Shown here in pieces: positions 55,042 to 63,611 of a stretch of DNA of 64,000 nucleotides. Under the pieces are notes generated by a model, which did no database searches, had not been told where the DNA came from, and saw only the letters and a program-made list of their open reading frames with translations. Within the stretch, counting starts at the first letter, position 1. Every line of letters starts with the position of its first letter. The stretch comes from Chishuiella changwenlii. GTDB lineage: Bacteria > Bacteroidota > Bacteroidia > Flavobacteriales > Weeksellaceae. The translations under genes were made by a program, and so were the position numbers. The stretch spans positions 298,368-362,367 of the forward strand of contig NZ_FRBH01000002.1 in assembly GCF_900142565.1 (NCBI RefSeq), given 5' to 3'.

Positions 55042-56844
55042 ATGTCAACAAATCCAAATAGACTTATTGGAGGTGAATATTTAATAAAAAATGCCTCTTA
55101 CAACGACGTTTTTACGTTCGAAGATTTATCTGAAGAACAAAAAATGATTTTAGAATCAGCAAAAGAATTCATAGATAAAGAAGTTGTACCAAACAAACAC
55201 CAAATAGAGAAAAAAGATTATGCCTTAATCGAAGAATTAATGCGTAAAATTGGTGAATTAGGTTTGTTAGGAATTTCTGTTCCAGAAGAATATGGTGGAA
55301 TGGGAATGGGATTCTCTACAACAATGTTAGTTTGTGATTATATTTCTGGAGCAACAGGATCATTAGCAACAGCTTTCGGAGCGCATACAGGAATTGGAAC
55401 AATGCCAATTACTTTATATGGTACAGAAGAACAAAAACAAAAATATTTACCAAAATTAGCATCAGGAGAATGGTTTGCTTCTTACTGTTTAACAGAGCCA
55501 GAAGCAGGTTCGGATGCAAACTCTGGAAAAACAAAAGCTGTATTATCAGAGGACGGTAAAGAATATATTATCACTGGACAAAAAATGTGGATAACAAATG
55601 CAGGTTTTGCAGAGTTATTTATTGTTTTTGCACGTATAGACGATGATAAAAACATTACAGGTTTTATCTTAGAAAAAGATAAAGCAGGTGAAGGATTCTC
55701 TTTAGGAGAAGAAGAAGATAAATTAGGAATTGTTTCTTCATCCACTCGTCAAGTTTTCTTAAATGAAGTTCGTGTTCCAGTAGAAAACTTATTAGGAGAA
55801 AGAAACGGAGGATTTAAAATTGCAATGAATGCATTAAACGTAGGCCGAATCAAATTGGGTGCGGCATGTTTAGATGCTCAACGTAGAATTTTAGATAACT
55901 CGTTACAATATGCTGCAGAGCGTAAACAGTTTAATACTTCTATTAACACATTCGGAGCAATTAAAGAAAAGTTAGCAGATATGGCTGTAGCTACATTTAC
56001 ATCAGAAGCAGGAGCTTATCGTGCTGCAAAAGATGTAGAAAATGCAATTGCAGATAATGTTGCTAAAGGAATGTCTCATGCAGAAGCAGAACTAAAAGGT
56101 ATCGAAGAATATGCAATCGAAGCTTCTATCTTAAAAGTTTGGATTTCCGATGCAGCTCAAGTAGCAGCAGATCAAGGAATACAAATTTATGGAGGAATGG
56201 GATATTCTAAAGAAATGCCAATGGAAGCAGCTTGGAGAGATGCTCGTATTTCTAGAATTTACGAAGGTACAAACGAGATTAATACATTATTATGTGTATC
56301 AATGTTAGTAAAAAGAGCGTTCAAAGGACAATTGGATTTAATGTCACCAGCAATGAATGTTGCAAACGAGTTAATGTCAATTCCATCTTTTGATATTCCA
56401 GATTATACAGAACTTTTTGCACAAGAAAAAGAAATTATAGAGAACTTGAAAAAAGCTTTCTTTATGGTTGCTGGATCTGCTTTACAAAAATTTGGTGCAG
56501 AATTAGAGCAACACCAACAATTAATTATTGCAGCTTCTCATATTATGCAAGAAATTTATATGGTAGAATCAGCTTTATTACGTGCAGAGAAAATAGCAAG
56601 TACAAAAGGAGCAGATGCTGCGAAGAATGCAGTTAAATTAGTAGAATTACAATTATTTAAATCTGTAGAGATTATTAAAACAGAAGCAACTCGTGGAATT
56701 ATTTCGTTTACAGAAGGAGACGAACAACGTATGATGTTGTCTGGTTTAAGAAGATTTACTCGTTACAATGAATACCCGAACGTAGTAAACTTAAAAACTG
56801 AAATTGCAGATTTTATTATTGCAGAAAATAAATACACTTTCTAA
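55042..56844 (+). CDS. fadE: Acyl-CoA dehydrogenase (FadE type)
   Basis: This 600-aa FAD-dependent enzyme begins each beta-oxidation cycle by forming trans-2-enoyl-CoA. Visible family motifs are ASYCLTEPEAGSDANS (flavin/substrate binding), WITNAGFAELF, LGIVSSSTRQVFL, then QIYGGMGYSKEMPMEAAWRD and RIYEGTNEI with the catalytic Glu. A ~170-residue helical C-terminal extension gives it the length of the Bacillus FadE rather than short acyl-CoA dehydrogenases. It is the last gene of the operon and is followed by a terminator. Confidence 0.94.
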   Translation: MSTNPNRLIGGEYLIKNASYNDVFTFEDLSEEQKMILESAKEFIDKEVVPNKHQIEKKDYALIEELMRKIGELGLLGISVPEEYGGMGMGFSTTMLVCDYISGATGSLATAFGAHTGIGTMPITLYGTEEQKQKYLPKLASGEWFASYCLTEPEAGSDANSGKTKAVLSEDGKEYIITGQKMWITNAGFAELFIVFARIDDDKNITGFILEKDKAGEGFSLGEEEDKLGIVSSSTRQVFLNEVRVPVENLLGERNGGFKIAMNALNVGRIKLGAACLDAQRRILDNSLQYAAERKQFNTSINTFGAIKEKLADMAVATFTSEAGAYRAAKDVENAIADNVAKGMSHAEAELKGIEEYAIEASILKVWISDAAQVAADQGIQIYGGMGYSKEMPMEAAWRDARISRIYEGTNEINTLLCVSMLVKRAFKGQLDLMSPAMNVANELMSIPSFDIPDYTELFAQEKEIIENLKKAFFMVAGSALQKFGAELEQHQQLIIAASHIMQEIYMVESALLRAEKIASTKGADAAKNAVKLVELQLFKSVEIIKTEATRGIISFTEGDEQRMMLSGLRRFTRYNEYPNVVNLKTEIADFIIAENKYTF

Positions 56845-56870
56845 AACTCATATTTTAGATAGATAAATAC

Positions 56871-56900
56871 AAAAGCAGTCTTTTTAAGACTGCTTTTTTT
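56871..56900 (+). terminator. fad operon terminator
   Basis: The stem AAAAGCAGTCTT / AAGACTGCTTTT with a 3-nt loop is followed by a T-run. Confidence 0.85.
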
Positions 56901-56924
56901 ATTACTGTAAAAATTTTATTAATT

Positions 56925-57007
56925 GGGCGACAGCCAGGCTCTACACTTTATCTTTTGCTCGCTAGATCGCTCCACAAAAGGATACCGTTGCGATCCTTGT
57001 CGCAAAG
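56925..57007 (+). repeat. GC-richer dispersed repeat element, copy A
   Basis: The element opens GGGCGACAGCCAGGCTC, passes TCTTTTGCTCGC and ACAAAAGGATACCG and closes CGATCCTTGTCGCAAAG. It is much less AT-rich than its surroundings. A diverged copy in inverse orientation lies at 57473-57571. I recall similar intergenic elements in many Bacteroidota genomes. Confidence 0.5.
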
Positions 57008-57130
57008 TTGTTTGTTGTGAAATGATGATTAAAGTATTGATTATTAAAATGGTATGCTGTTTGTTTATAACTAAGAGATTGCTTTATAAGTGAGCAATTA
57101 ATTATCGCTTATTTTAACTTTTAGTTGAAG

Positions 57131-57165
57131 AGAGCCTTGACTATCACAATCAAGGCTCTTTTTTA
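57131..57165 (+). terminator. Orphan terminator (possible small RNA end)
   Basis: The stem AGAGCCTTGA / TCAAGGCTCT is followed by TTTTTT, yet no gene precedes it after the fad terminator 230 bases upstream. A second hairpin (ATTGCT .. AGCAAT) occurs just before it. A short noncoding transcript ending here is possible. Confidence 0.6.
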
Positions 57166-57282
57166 TTTTTTATAAATAAATTTTACTCATTAAAAATAAG
57201 ATAGTTATAACTTATTTCATGTGCTTTTTATAACTTTTTACAATACGACTATCGTAAATTTATCATAGTAAAAAAATAGATT

Positions 57283-57378
57283 ATGATAATAAATGCAGCA
57301 ATTTTAACATTAACAATGTTTGTAACCTTTGGAATAATATGTTTGGTGAAAATTGATGAATTAAAGAATTTAAAGTAA
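57283..57378 (+). CDS. 31-aa single-helix membrane peptide
   Basis: The short open frame begins MIINAAILTLTMFVTFG, continues IICLVKIDELKNLK and stops at TAA. Residues ~3-22 form one hydrophobic helix followed by a charged tail, like small subunits of membrane complexes (KdpF, CydX and similar). A TAAATTTA box at ~57256 is a near -7 match, and a strong terminator follows 38 bases after the stop, supporting an independent transcript. No partner operon is adjacent, so the role is unknown. Coding status rests on this context alone. Confidence 0.5.
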   Translation: MIINAAILTLTMFVTFGIICLVKIDELKNLK

Positions 57379-57416
57379 TTACCAAAATTTCTCAATTTAA
57401 ATTTTAAAAAGCGGTA

Positions 57417-57449
57417 AAAGTGTAACTTCTAATGGAGTTACACTTTTTT
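57417..57449 (+). terminator. Terminator after the 31-aa peptide gene
   Basis: The stem AAAAGTGTAACT / AGTTACACTTTT is followed by additional T. Confidence 0.8.
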
Positions 57450-57472
57450 ATTGGAGTAAGTTTAAATTTCCA

Positions 57473-57571
57473 TTGCGCTAGGGATTGTAGTGAAAATCCT
57501 TTTTTTTCAAATTCGAAAAATTTAATCATCAAAAAAGATTGTAACAAAAAGCCCGCCCGTAGGGAGCGCCC
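57473..57571 (-). repeat. GC-richer dispersed repeat element, copy B (inverse)
   Basis: Read on the minus strand it opens GGGCGCTCCCTACGGGCGGG, passes AATCTTTTTTG and AAAAAAGGATTTTC and closes ACAATCCCTAGCGCAA. This is the same order of blocks as copy A. With copy A it brackets the 31-aa gene and its two terminators. Confidence 0.5.
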
Positions 57572-57657
57572 TAAAAATATTAAAGCTAACTTAGATAGAG
57601 GTTAATTTTAATTTTCTCAAAACTTATGAATATATTTAGTGTGAAAAATTTAAACTA

Positions 57658-58347
57658 ATGAAAAAGAAAATTGTTGTGCTAACAGGTGCTGGTATAAGCG
57701 CAGAAAGTGGAATTTCTACTTTTAGAGATTCGAATGGTTTATGGGAAAATCATGATATTATGGAAGTTGCATCTATAGAAGGTTATCATAGAAATCCATC
57801 ATTAGTTCAAGATTTTTATAATAAGCGAAGACGTCAATTGCTTGAAGTAGAACCTAATTTGGCTCATCATTTTCTAAAAGATTTAGAAAATTATTTCGAT
57901 GTAACAATTATAACTCAAAATGTAGACGATTTGCATGAGAGAGCAAATTCATCTAAAATTATTCATTTACATGGAGAATTAAGAAAAGCAAGAAGTGAGT
58001 ATAATGAAACTGTAGTTGTTGATTGGAGTAACGATATTAATATAGGAGATTTTGCAGAAGATGGTTATCAACTTCGTCCACACATTGTATGGTTCGGAGA
58101 AATGGTTCCGATGATGGAAACTGCAATAGATGAGGTATTACAAGCAGATATATTAATCGTTATAGGAACATCTTTACAAGTTTATCCTGCTGCATCTTTA
58201 GTAGATTATACTAAAAATAATGCTCCTGTAATATATGTAGATCCAACAGAGTTAAATAATAATCCATCTATAATTCAAATACAGAAGAAAGCTACAGAAG
58301 CAATAAATGATTTAAAAAATATTTTATCTGATTATTCTGTAGAGTGA
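57658..58347 (+). CDS. cobB: Sir2-family NAD-dependent deacylase lacking zinc cysteines
   Basis: This 229-aa sirtuin has GAGISAESGISTFR (11-23), TQNVDDLHERA (86-96) and catalytic His105 in HLHGEL. The segment where sirtuins carry two Cys-x-x-Cys pairs (residues ~108-145, RKARSEYNETVVVD..) contains no cysteine, so the structural zinc is absent. Tyr54 and Arg57 occupy the Y-x-x-R positions that mark desuccinylase/demalonylase activity in SIRT5 and CobB. It therefore probably removes acidic acyl groups from lysines. The stop overlaps the convergent AraC gene by 16 bases. Confidence 0.88.
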   Translation: MKKKIVVLTGAGISAESGISTFRDSNGLWENHDIMEVASIEGYHRNPSLVQDFYNKRRRQLLEVEPNLAHHFLKDLENYFDVTIITQNVDDLHERANSSKIIHLHGELRKARSEYNETVVVDWSNDINIGDFAEDGYQLRPHIVWFGEMVPMMETAIDEVLQADILIVIGTSLQVYPAASLVDYTKNNAPVIYVDPTELNNNPSIIQIQKKATEAINDLKNILSDYSVE

Positions 58348-59312
58348 TTTCTCATTTTATTGGGACTTGTTCCACATTCTTTTTTAAATGCCACAGAAAA
58401 AGCAGACGGAGAAGAATAACCAGTTTTATAAGCAATTTCTTTAATAGACAAATCAGAATATTTTAGCAAGTGAAGAGCGTATTTCATGTGTATTTGTGTA
58501 GAGAATTGAAAAATTCCCATTCCAAATAACTCTTTAAAACCTTTCTTTAATTTAAATTCATTTATAGCAAATTGATCTGAGAGTTGCTCTATGGTATAAT
58601 ATGTTTTAGGATTATGCTCTATAAAATTATGTATATCATGTAATGTATTAATATCTGTATTTTTTAGTTGTGATGAATTATTACTAAAAGAAAAAGATTT
58701 ATTCTCTTCAATCCATTCAAAAATTAATTGGAGTAAATACATAATACGAGACTTCATAAAGTATTCCTTTGGTATTCCGGTTAAATTACATTCTCTTATT
58801 TCTGATATCGTATGTAACATTTGTGGAGAAATAGGAATTCCATCTTCAATTAATCGTGTAAATTTTTCTTTCGTAATAGAAGTAACAAATGATTTTATAT
58901 AATTTGTTTTCTGTAGAAACTCGTTAAAGTAATCGGTTGCAACATAAATGTCTAAATTACGATAGGTTACATCTTTCTTGTAATAAATTTCAACGTCAAC
59001 TCCATTTGGTGTATAATAGATGTAATTGTGGTTAGGCAGATAAGTATTTTTTTTGTCATTTATCTTATCTTCTATCGTTTGATCGTTAAAGATAAATGCT
59101 ACTTCAATATATTTACTAGTAGTTGTTACAAATTTTAATGTATGATCTTTACTAAATAGATATTTGTATTCGTGAATAATAAAATCTGAATTCGAAAATA
59201 TCTTATCTATATGAAATTCACATAATTCATTCTTTAAATAATTTTCTTTGTCTTGACTTAAAAAATTAAAAATCTCCTTCTCCAATGTAGAATAGTTTTC
59301 TACGGCTCCCAT
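58332..59312 (-). CDS. AraC-family regulator (PchR-like) of the siderophore locus
   Basis: This 326-aa protein starts at the ATG at 59312; a TTG two codons upstream is less likely. The long N-terminal region carries an IEVAFIFND strand and YYTPNGVDVEIYYKKDV, resembling PchR/YbtA siderophore regulators. The C-terminal double helix-turn-helix shows TIEQLSDQFAINEFKLKKGFKELFG and SIKEIAYKTGYSSPSAFSVAFKKECGTSPNKMR. It diverges from a siderophore-type TonB receptor and is probably its activator, with the ferric siderophore as inducer. That is inferred from family and context. Confidence 0.85.
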   Translation of the reverse strand: MGAVENYSTLEKEIFNFLSQDKENYLKNELCEFHIDKIFSNSDFIIHEYKYLFSKDHTLKFVTTTSKYIEVAFIFNDQTIEDKINDKKNTYLPNHNYIYYTPNGVDVEIYYKKDVTYRNLDIYVATDYFNEFLQKTNYIKSFVTSITKEKFTRLIEDGIPISPQMLHTISEIRECNLTGIPKEYFMKSRIMYLLQLIFEWIEENKSFSFSNNSSQLKNTDINTLHDIHNFIEHNPKTYYTIEQLSDQFAINEFKLKKGFKELFGMGIFQFSTQIHMKYALHLLKYSDLSIKEIAYKTGYSSPSAFSVAFKKECGTSPNKMRNHSTE

Positions 59313-59362
59313 ATTCAAACGTTTTTATACTTAATTCTAAATTTTTTAAATCTGATTAAGAT

Positions 59363-59370
59363 TAATTTTG
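59363..59370 (+). promoter_or_regulatory. Candidate receptor promoter -7 element (TAATTTTG)
   Basis: An exact TAnnTTTG match lies 38 bases before the receptor ATG in the divergent region. The -33 region lacks TTG, which fits dependence on the divergent AraC activator. Confidence 0.45.
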
Positions 59371-59408
59371 CGCTGTAAATTTAATTAAACTAAATCCAAA
59401 TAACTAAT

Positions 59409-61835
59409 ATGTTAAAGAAGAAAATATTGCTAGGGTTAATCGTATTACCAGCAATGGCTTGGGCGCAGAACAATGGAAGCATAAACGGAAAAGTTACAGA
59501 TAAAGATAATAAAGCTGTAGCAAATGCAAAAGTTGTTTTGAATGAAGGAGAACAAACTACATACACAAACAGTTTAGGAGAGTATAAGTTTGAGAATCTT
59601 TCTTCAGGTTCTTACTATATTAATATTGACGATTTAGAAATTGTAGATTCTTATTCTTTTAAAATAGATGGAGATGAGAAAATAACGTACAATTTCACAA
59701 AATCAAATTCATACGAATTGTCAACAGCAAATGTAATTGCTAATCGAACAACAATCCCATCTTCTACATTACGTTTAGGAGAAAGTTTATTGGTTACGCC
59801 TCAAAATATTCAAGTAATAGATCAACGTTTATTAAACGACCAAATGATTTTTACTTCTGCAGAAGGTTTATCAAGAAATGTTAGTGGTGTAAGAACAATT
59901 CTTCACCAAGAAGAAGGAAGTGTAGGAATTGCCGTAAGAGGTTTCCAAGCTTCTAACTTACGTAACGGGATGGATGTAAGCGGAAGCTTTGGTCCATTAA
60001 GAGAAGATATGTCTTTTGTAGATAGAGTAGAGTTTGTAAAAGGACCTGCAGGGTTCATGATGGGAAATACACGCCCAGGAGGATTCTATAATATTGTGAC
60101 TAAAAAACCAATGGGGAACAATAAGAAAACGGTTCAAATGACATTGGGTAGTTATAATTTATACCGTGCAACTGCAGATATAGATCAAACATTATCTAAA
60201 GATGGAAAACTATTAGGTAGATTAAACTTAATGGGAACTAAAAAAGGAAATGTACAACAATACACAGAAAATGAACAGTTTGTTGTTAATCCATCTTTAA
60301 AGTATAATATTTCTGACGATACAAATGTAACAGTTGAGTATATCTACTCTCAAAATAATTTTGCAGGAGGTTTCTCAAAATATATTTATGGTATTGATGG
60401 TTTTAGAGATATCAAAAAATCATTTACATTCAGTGATCCTATCGTAGATCCTACAAGATCTTGGGAACATAATGTTTATGGAACTTTAAATCATAATTTT
60501 AATGCAGATTGGTTATTAACAGCACAATTCGGATATATCCGTTCAGAAATGGAAGGTTCTTCATTGTATGCGTCATTTAATACAATTGCATTAGCAGATA
60601 ATTTACCAGATACAAAATCAGGACCTAAAAAAGGAGATGTAATTAGAAATTTAAGTATTGGTGATGCTTTAAATACATCTACAGTTGGTCAGGTTTTTAC
60701 AAGAGGAAAATTTAAAACAGGTTCTGTAAATCATAATATATTAGCAGGAGTAGACATGGGGAAAAAATTCTATGTTGCAGACTGGTCTATTGCAGGAACA
60801 ATAAAAGATCCTTCAGGAAAATTACCTACAAATGATAAAGGAGAAGTTATTTTTAATATCTACAATCCTATTTACGGTAACCTTACAAAAGATATGCTTC
60901 CTACTTATGACCGTTCAAAATCACTTAGAGAACGTGGAGCAATGTATCTTTCTAACTATTCTTACACATCGTTTCATATTCAAGATGAGGTACGTTTCTT
61001 AGAAGATAAATTAAGAATTGCTGCTGGAGTTCGTTATACATCTACAAATAAAGAATCAGCTGCTAGTCAAGGAAGACAAGTAAAAAATAATGCATTTACA
61101 CCTCGTTTTAGTGTAACAGGTCTAATAACGCCTACTTTCACAGCTTATGCATTATACGATGAAACATTCGAAGAGCAAGTTGGTGTTTTAGTTGGTGGTG
61201 GAGCTGCGGATCCATCAAAAGGTAAAAACAAAGAAATTGGAGTTAAGAAAACATGGTTCGGAGGTAGATTAATGACGAATTTAACGGCATACCATCTTAC
61301 AAAAACGAATATATTAACATCTGCTGGAGCTGAATTTCCTGGAATGTCAGAACAATCTGGAGAAGCAGTTTCAAAAGGAATCGAGTTCGATTTAAACGGT
61401 TCTATTAACAAGAATTGGAATATAATGTTCAATTATGCTTATACAGATGCTAAAATCACAAAAGATAATGATCCTACAAAAATAGGAGGAATGTTATATG
61501 GAACAGCTCGTCATATTTCTAATGCTTGGATAAAATATACAATTGCAGAAGGAGAACTAGAAGGTTTAGGTTTTTCTGCTGGTTACGAATATCAAGCTAA
61601 AAGAGCTGTTTGGCCAGTTGTAAAAGATCATAAATTCTTACCAGACGATTTATTTTCTATCGATTTAGGTATGTCTTACCAAAAGAATAATTACCAAATA
61701 TCATTACTTGTAAATAATGTAACAGACCGTTACAATTATGTAGGTTTCTATCCAGGAGCTTGGGGATATTCTCACTATGGTTGGAGAGTTGTTAATCCAA
61801 TAGGATTCAAAGTAAACTTAGCCTATACATTTTAA
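59409..61835 (+). CDS. TonB-dependent siderophore receptor
   Basis: This 808-aa outer-membrane receptor has a signal peptide (~1-20), a carboxypeptidase-regulatory-like domain (~24-95, INGKVTDKDNKAVANAKVVL), and a siderophore-type plug (~110-240). The plug contains PQNIQVIDQRLLNDQ, VAVRGF-like GIAVRGFQASN and VEFVKGPAGFMMGNTRPGGFYNIVTKKP. A 22-strand barrel ends NPIGFKVNLAYTF, as in FhuA/FpvA relatives. The ligand is unknown; hydroxamate or pyoverdine-type is typical for this group. The PepSY membrane protein gene follows after 9 bases. Confidence 0.9.
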   Translation: MLKKKILLGLIVLPAMAWAQNNGSINGKVTDKDNKAVANAKVVLNEGEQTTYTNSLGEYKFENLSSGSYYINIDDLEIVDSYSFKIDGDEKITYNFTKSNSYELSTANVIANRTTIPSSTLRLGESLLVTPQNIQVIDQRLLNDQMIFTSAEGLSRNVSGVRTILHQEEGSVGIAVRGFQASNLRNGMDVSGSFGPLREDMSFVDRVEFVKGPAGFMMGNTRPGGFYNIVTKKPMGNNKKTVQMTLGSYNLYRATADIDQTLSKDGKLLGRLNLMGTKKGNVQQYTENEQFVVNPSLKYNISDDTNVTVEYIYSQNNFAGGFSKYIYGIDGFRDIKKSFTFSDPIVDPTRSWEHNVYGTLNHNFNADWLLTAQFGYIRSEMEGSSLYASFNTIALADNLPDTKSGPKKGDVIRNLSIGDALNTSTVGQVFTRGKFKTGSVNHNILAGVDMGKKFYVADWSIAGTIKDPSGKLPTNDKGEVIFNIYNPIYGNLTKDMLPTYDRSKSLRERGAMYLSNYSYTSFHIQDEVRFLEDKLRIAAGVRYTSTNKESAASQGRQVKNNAFTPRFSVTGLITPTFTAYALYDETFEEQVGVLVGGGAADPSKGKNKEIGVKKTWFGGRLMTNLTAYHLTKTNILTSAGAEFPGMSEQSGEAVSKGIEFDLNGSINKNWNIMFNYAYTDAKITKDNDPTKIGGMLYGTARHISNAWIKYTIAEGELEGLGFSAGYEYQAKRAVWPVVKDHKFLPDDLFSIDLGMSYQKNNYQISLLVNNVTDRYNYVGFYPGAWGYSHYGWRVVNPIGFKVNLAYTF

Positions 61836-61844
61836 TAAAGAAAA

Positions 61845-63005
61845 ATGAATACAAGACAGAATAAAGTTAAGAAAAAAGGAAATCAAAGAAGTTTATTCTA
61901 TCGAATATCAGCCTGGCTACATTTGTGGCTGGGCTTATTTTCTGGAATAATTATCGTTATTATAGCCATTACAGGAGGAATATTATCTTTTAAAGACGAA
62001 ATCACAGATTTACTCCATCCAGAATTTGTTGTAAAAGATCAGAATACTCCAATTAAAACACCAAGTGAGCTTTATCTTCTTGCAAAACAAACATACCCAG
62101 ATCAACAAGCTACTTTTATATGGCGACCAACTGGGCAAGCAGCAGTAATAGGTTTTGGAGAGCGAAACTCTGGTTATCTAATGTATGTTAATCCATATAC
62201 GAGCGAAATTATAAAACGACCATCTTTTCAAAAAGAGTTCGATTTTTTTAGTTGGTCTCTACGCGGACATCGTACATTGTGGCTACCAAGAGAAATAGGA
62301 AGACCTATTATTAACTATAGTACTTTAATATTTGCAATCACACTTTTCACAGGATTGGTATTGTGGTGGCCAAAGAAATGGACAAAAGCAATAAAAAAGC
62401 AAAGTTTCACAATAAAATGGGGAGCAAAAACAAAACGATTAAATTACGATTTGCATAATGTTTTAGGATTTTATTCATTAATCATCTTGCTACTTATTTC
62501 TATTACTGGAATGTATTATGGTTTACCTTGGTTCAATAAATTTTTATATTGGTCAACATCAATGGGGAAATCAATAGAAAAATCACAAGAATTAAAATCA
62601 GATACGACAAACTATAATCCAGCAAAACTTCCAGATATGATGCAGATATCATGGGAAGATGCAACCAAAGATTCTAATCTAAAAGGTTACTATTTTACAA
62701 TTCCAAAAGATTCAGTTTCTCCAATATCAATCTTTATGTATAAATCTCATCGTAAATTTTATGATATGAAGATGGCTTCTTACGATAGAAATTCTGGTAA
62801 AAAACTAGTTGATGAATCAGTTTATGCAAAAGAATTTAAAGATGCCGATTTTGCAGGAAAAGTTGTGAAATTAAATTACGATTTACACATTGGCTCTTTC
62901 GCAGGACTTTTCGGAAGAACAATCTACTTTCTCGTAACACTTATAGGAGCTTCATTGCCAATAACAGGTTTCTTAGTATGGTGGTTTAAGAAAAAGAAAA
63001 AATAA
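61845..63005 (+). CDS. PepSY-associated membrane protein, probable ferric-siderophore reductase
   Basis: This 386-aa inner-membrane protein has four main helices: ~24-48 (LWLGLFSGIIIVIIAITGGIL), ~165-180, ~205-228 and ~355-380. A PepSY-type periplasmic region follows the first helix. Conserved His residues sit at helix ends (SAWLHLWLG, RGHRTLW, YDLHNVLGFYS, NYDLHIGSF), suitable for haem or iron chemistry. PepSY_TM proteins next to siderophore receptors are thought to reduce the ferric siderophore in the periplasm. It is the second gene of the operon and is followed by a terminator. Confidence 0.85.
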   Translation: MNTRQNKVKKKGNQRSLFYRISAWLHLWLGLFSGIIIVIIAITGGILSFKDEITDLLHPEFVVKDQNTPIKTPSELYLLAKQTYPDQQATFIWRPTGQAAVIGFGERNSGYLMYVNPYTSEIIKRPSFQKEFDFFSWSLRGHRTLWLPREIGRPIINYSTLIFAITLFTGLVLWWPKKWTKAIKKQSFTIKWGAKTKRLNYDLHNVLGFYSLIILLLISITGMYYGLPWFNKFLYWSTSMGKSIEKSQELKSDTTNYNPAKLPDMMQISWEDATKDSNLKGYYFTIPKDSVSPISIFMYKSHRKFYDMKMASYDRNSGKKLVDESVYAKEFKDADFAGKVVKLNYDLHIGSFAGLFGRTIYFLVTLIGASLPITGFLVWWFKKKKK

Positions 63006-63017
63006 TATTGAATACGA

Positions 63018-63043
63018 AGCAACCTTATTGGTTGCTTTTTTTT
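63018..63043 (+). terminator. Siderophore operon terminator
   Basis: The stem AGCAACC / GGTTGCT with a 5-nt loop is followed by a T-run. Confidence 0.8.
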
Positions 63044-63064
63044 CGAGTTGTTAAACTCAAAGTA

Positions 63065-63105
63065 TTTTGCGAAGCCAACTTTTTTGGGAAGTTGGTTTCA
63101 CAAAA
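63065..63105. repeat. 17-bp-arm hairpin
   Basis: TTTTGCGAAGCCAACTT and AAGTTGGTTTCACAAAA pair over 17 bases with two wobble-compatible differences around a short T/G-rich loop. There is no T-run after it, so it is not a simple terminator. The differences look compensatory at RNA level. Confidence 0.55.
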
Positions 63106-63131
63106 TAATCAGGTCATTTAATCTCGAGCTT

Positions 63132-63286
63132 AGAAGTTGGAAACTAGAGTTTAGTTTTTAAGATGTAAGTTTATAAGGAGTAAGGTTTACTTAGTGCTCT
63201 CTGCGTAATCTTTGTGCTCTTTGCGATTAAATAATATAGAAGTTAGATTTTAGTTTTAAGATGTAAGACTATAAGATATAAGGCTT
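63132..63286 (+). repeat. Heptad arrays of the AGAnnnn/AGATnnn type
   Basis: Seven-base-phased units run from 63132 (AGAAGTT, GGAAACT, AGAGTTT, AGTTTTT, AAGATGT, AAGTTTA, TAAGGAG, TAAGGTT). They resume at 63238 (AGAAGTT, AGATTTT, AGTTTTA, AGATGTA, AGACTAT, AAGATAT, AAGGCTT). The reverse-complement form lies at 63324-63351. This is the same grammar as in the fad operon gaps. Confidence 0.7.
63190..63229 (+). repeat. Two tandem 20-bp units (CTTnGTGCTCTnTGCG)
   Basis: CTTAGTGCTCTCTGCGTAAT is followed directly by CTTTGTGCTCTTTGCGATTA, 14 of 20 positions identical. The pair is embedded between two heptad blocks. Confidence 0.65.
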
Positions 63287-63323
63287 GTTTTGTCATGACT
63301 GTCGAAGCATCATTACCTATTTT

Positions 63324-63351
63324 CCCATCTTAAATCTCCCATCTCGTATCT
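63324..63351 (+). repeat. Opposed heptad arm (nnnATCT x4)
   Basis: CCCATCT, TAAATCT, CCCATCT, CGTATCT run without gaps. Their reverse complements are AGATnnn units matching the arrays 40-190 bases upstream. Confidence 0.7.
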
Positions 63352-63430
63352 ATTTTCAAAAAAGTTCAAAAAATATTTTACGGTTATTCAGTTAGTTAGG
63401 CTAAAAATGTAAATTAATTGTAAAGTTGAT

Positions 63431-63462
63431 TTGGAAAAACGGAATATTGAGTTGTATATTTG
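63431..63462 (+). promoter_or_regulatory. rRNA operon promoter P1
   Basis: TTG (63431-63433), 21 bases, then TATATTTG (63455-63462). Transcription would begin near 63468. A CAATAC..GTATTG hairpin and a T8 run (from ~63535) follow before the second promoter, so part of this transcript might end early. Confidence 0.55.
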
Positions 63463-63611
63463 CACTCCCAATACGAAAGAAGAGTAGTATTGTAGGAATT
63501 GAAATAGTAAAGCAGTAATGTTAGTTTTAACGGGCTTTTTTTTGATGGTTGAGGTTGTAATGACTGAGATTTATAAAAGAAAAAAAGTTTTAAAATGTTT
63601 TAAAAAATATT

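Noticed and set aside
61145..61432. 95-aa minus-strand frame inside the siderophore receptor
   Set aside because: It is a shadow of the barrel-coding sequence, with no supporting feature.
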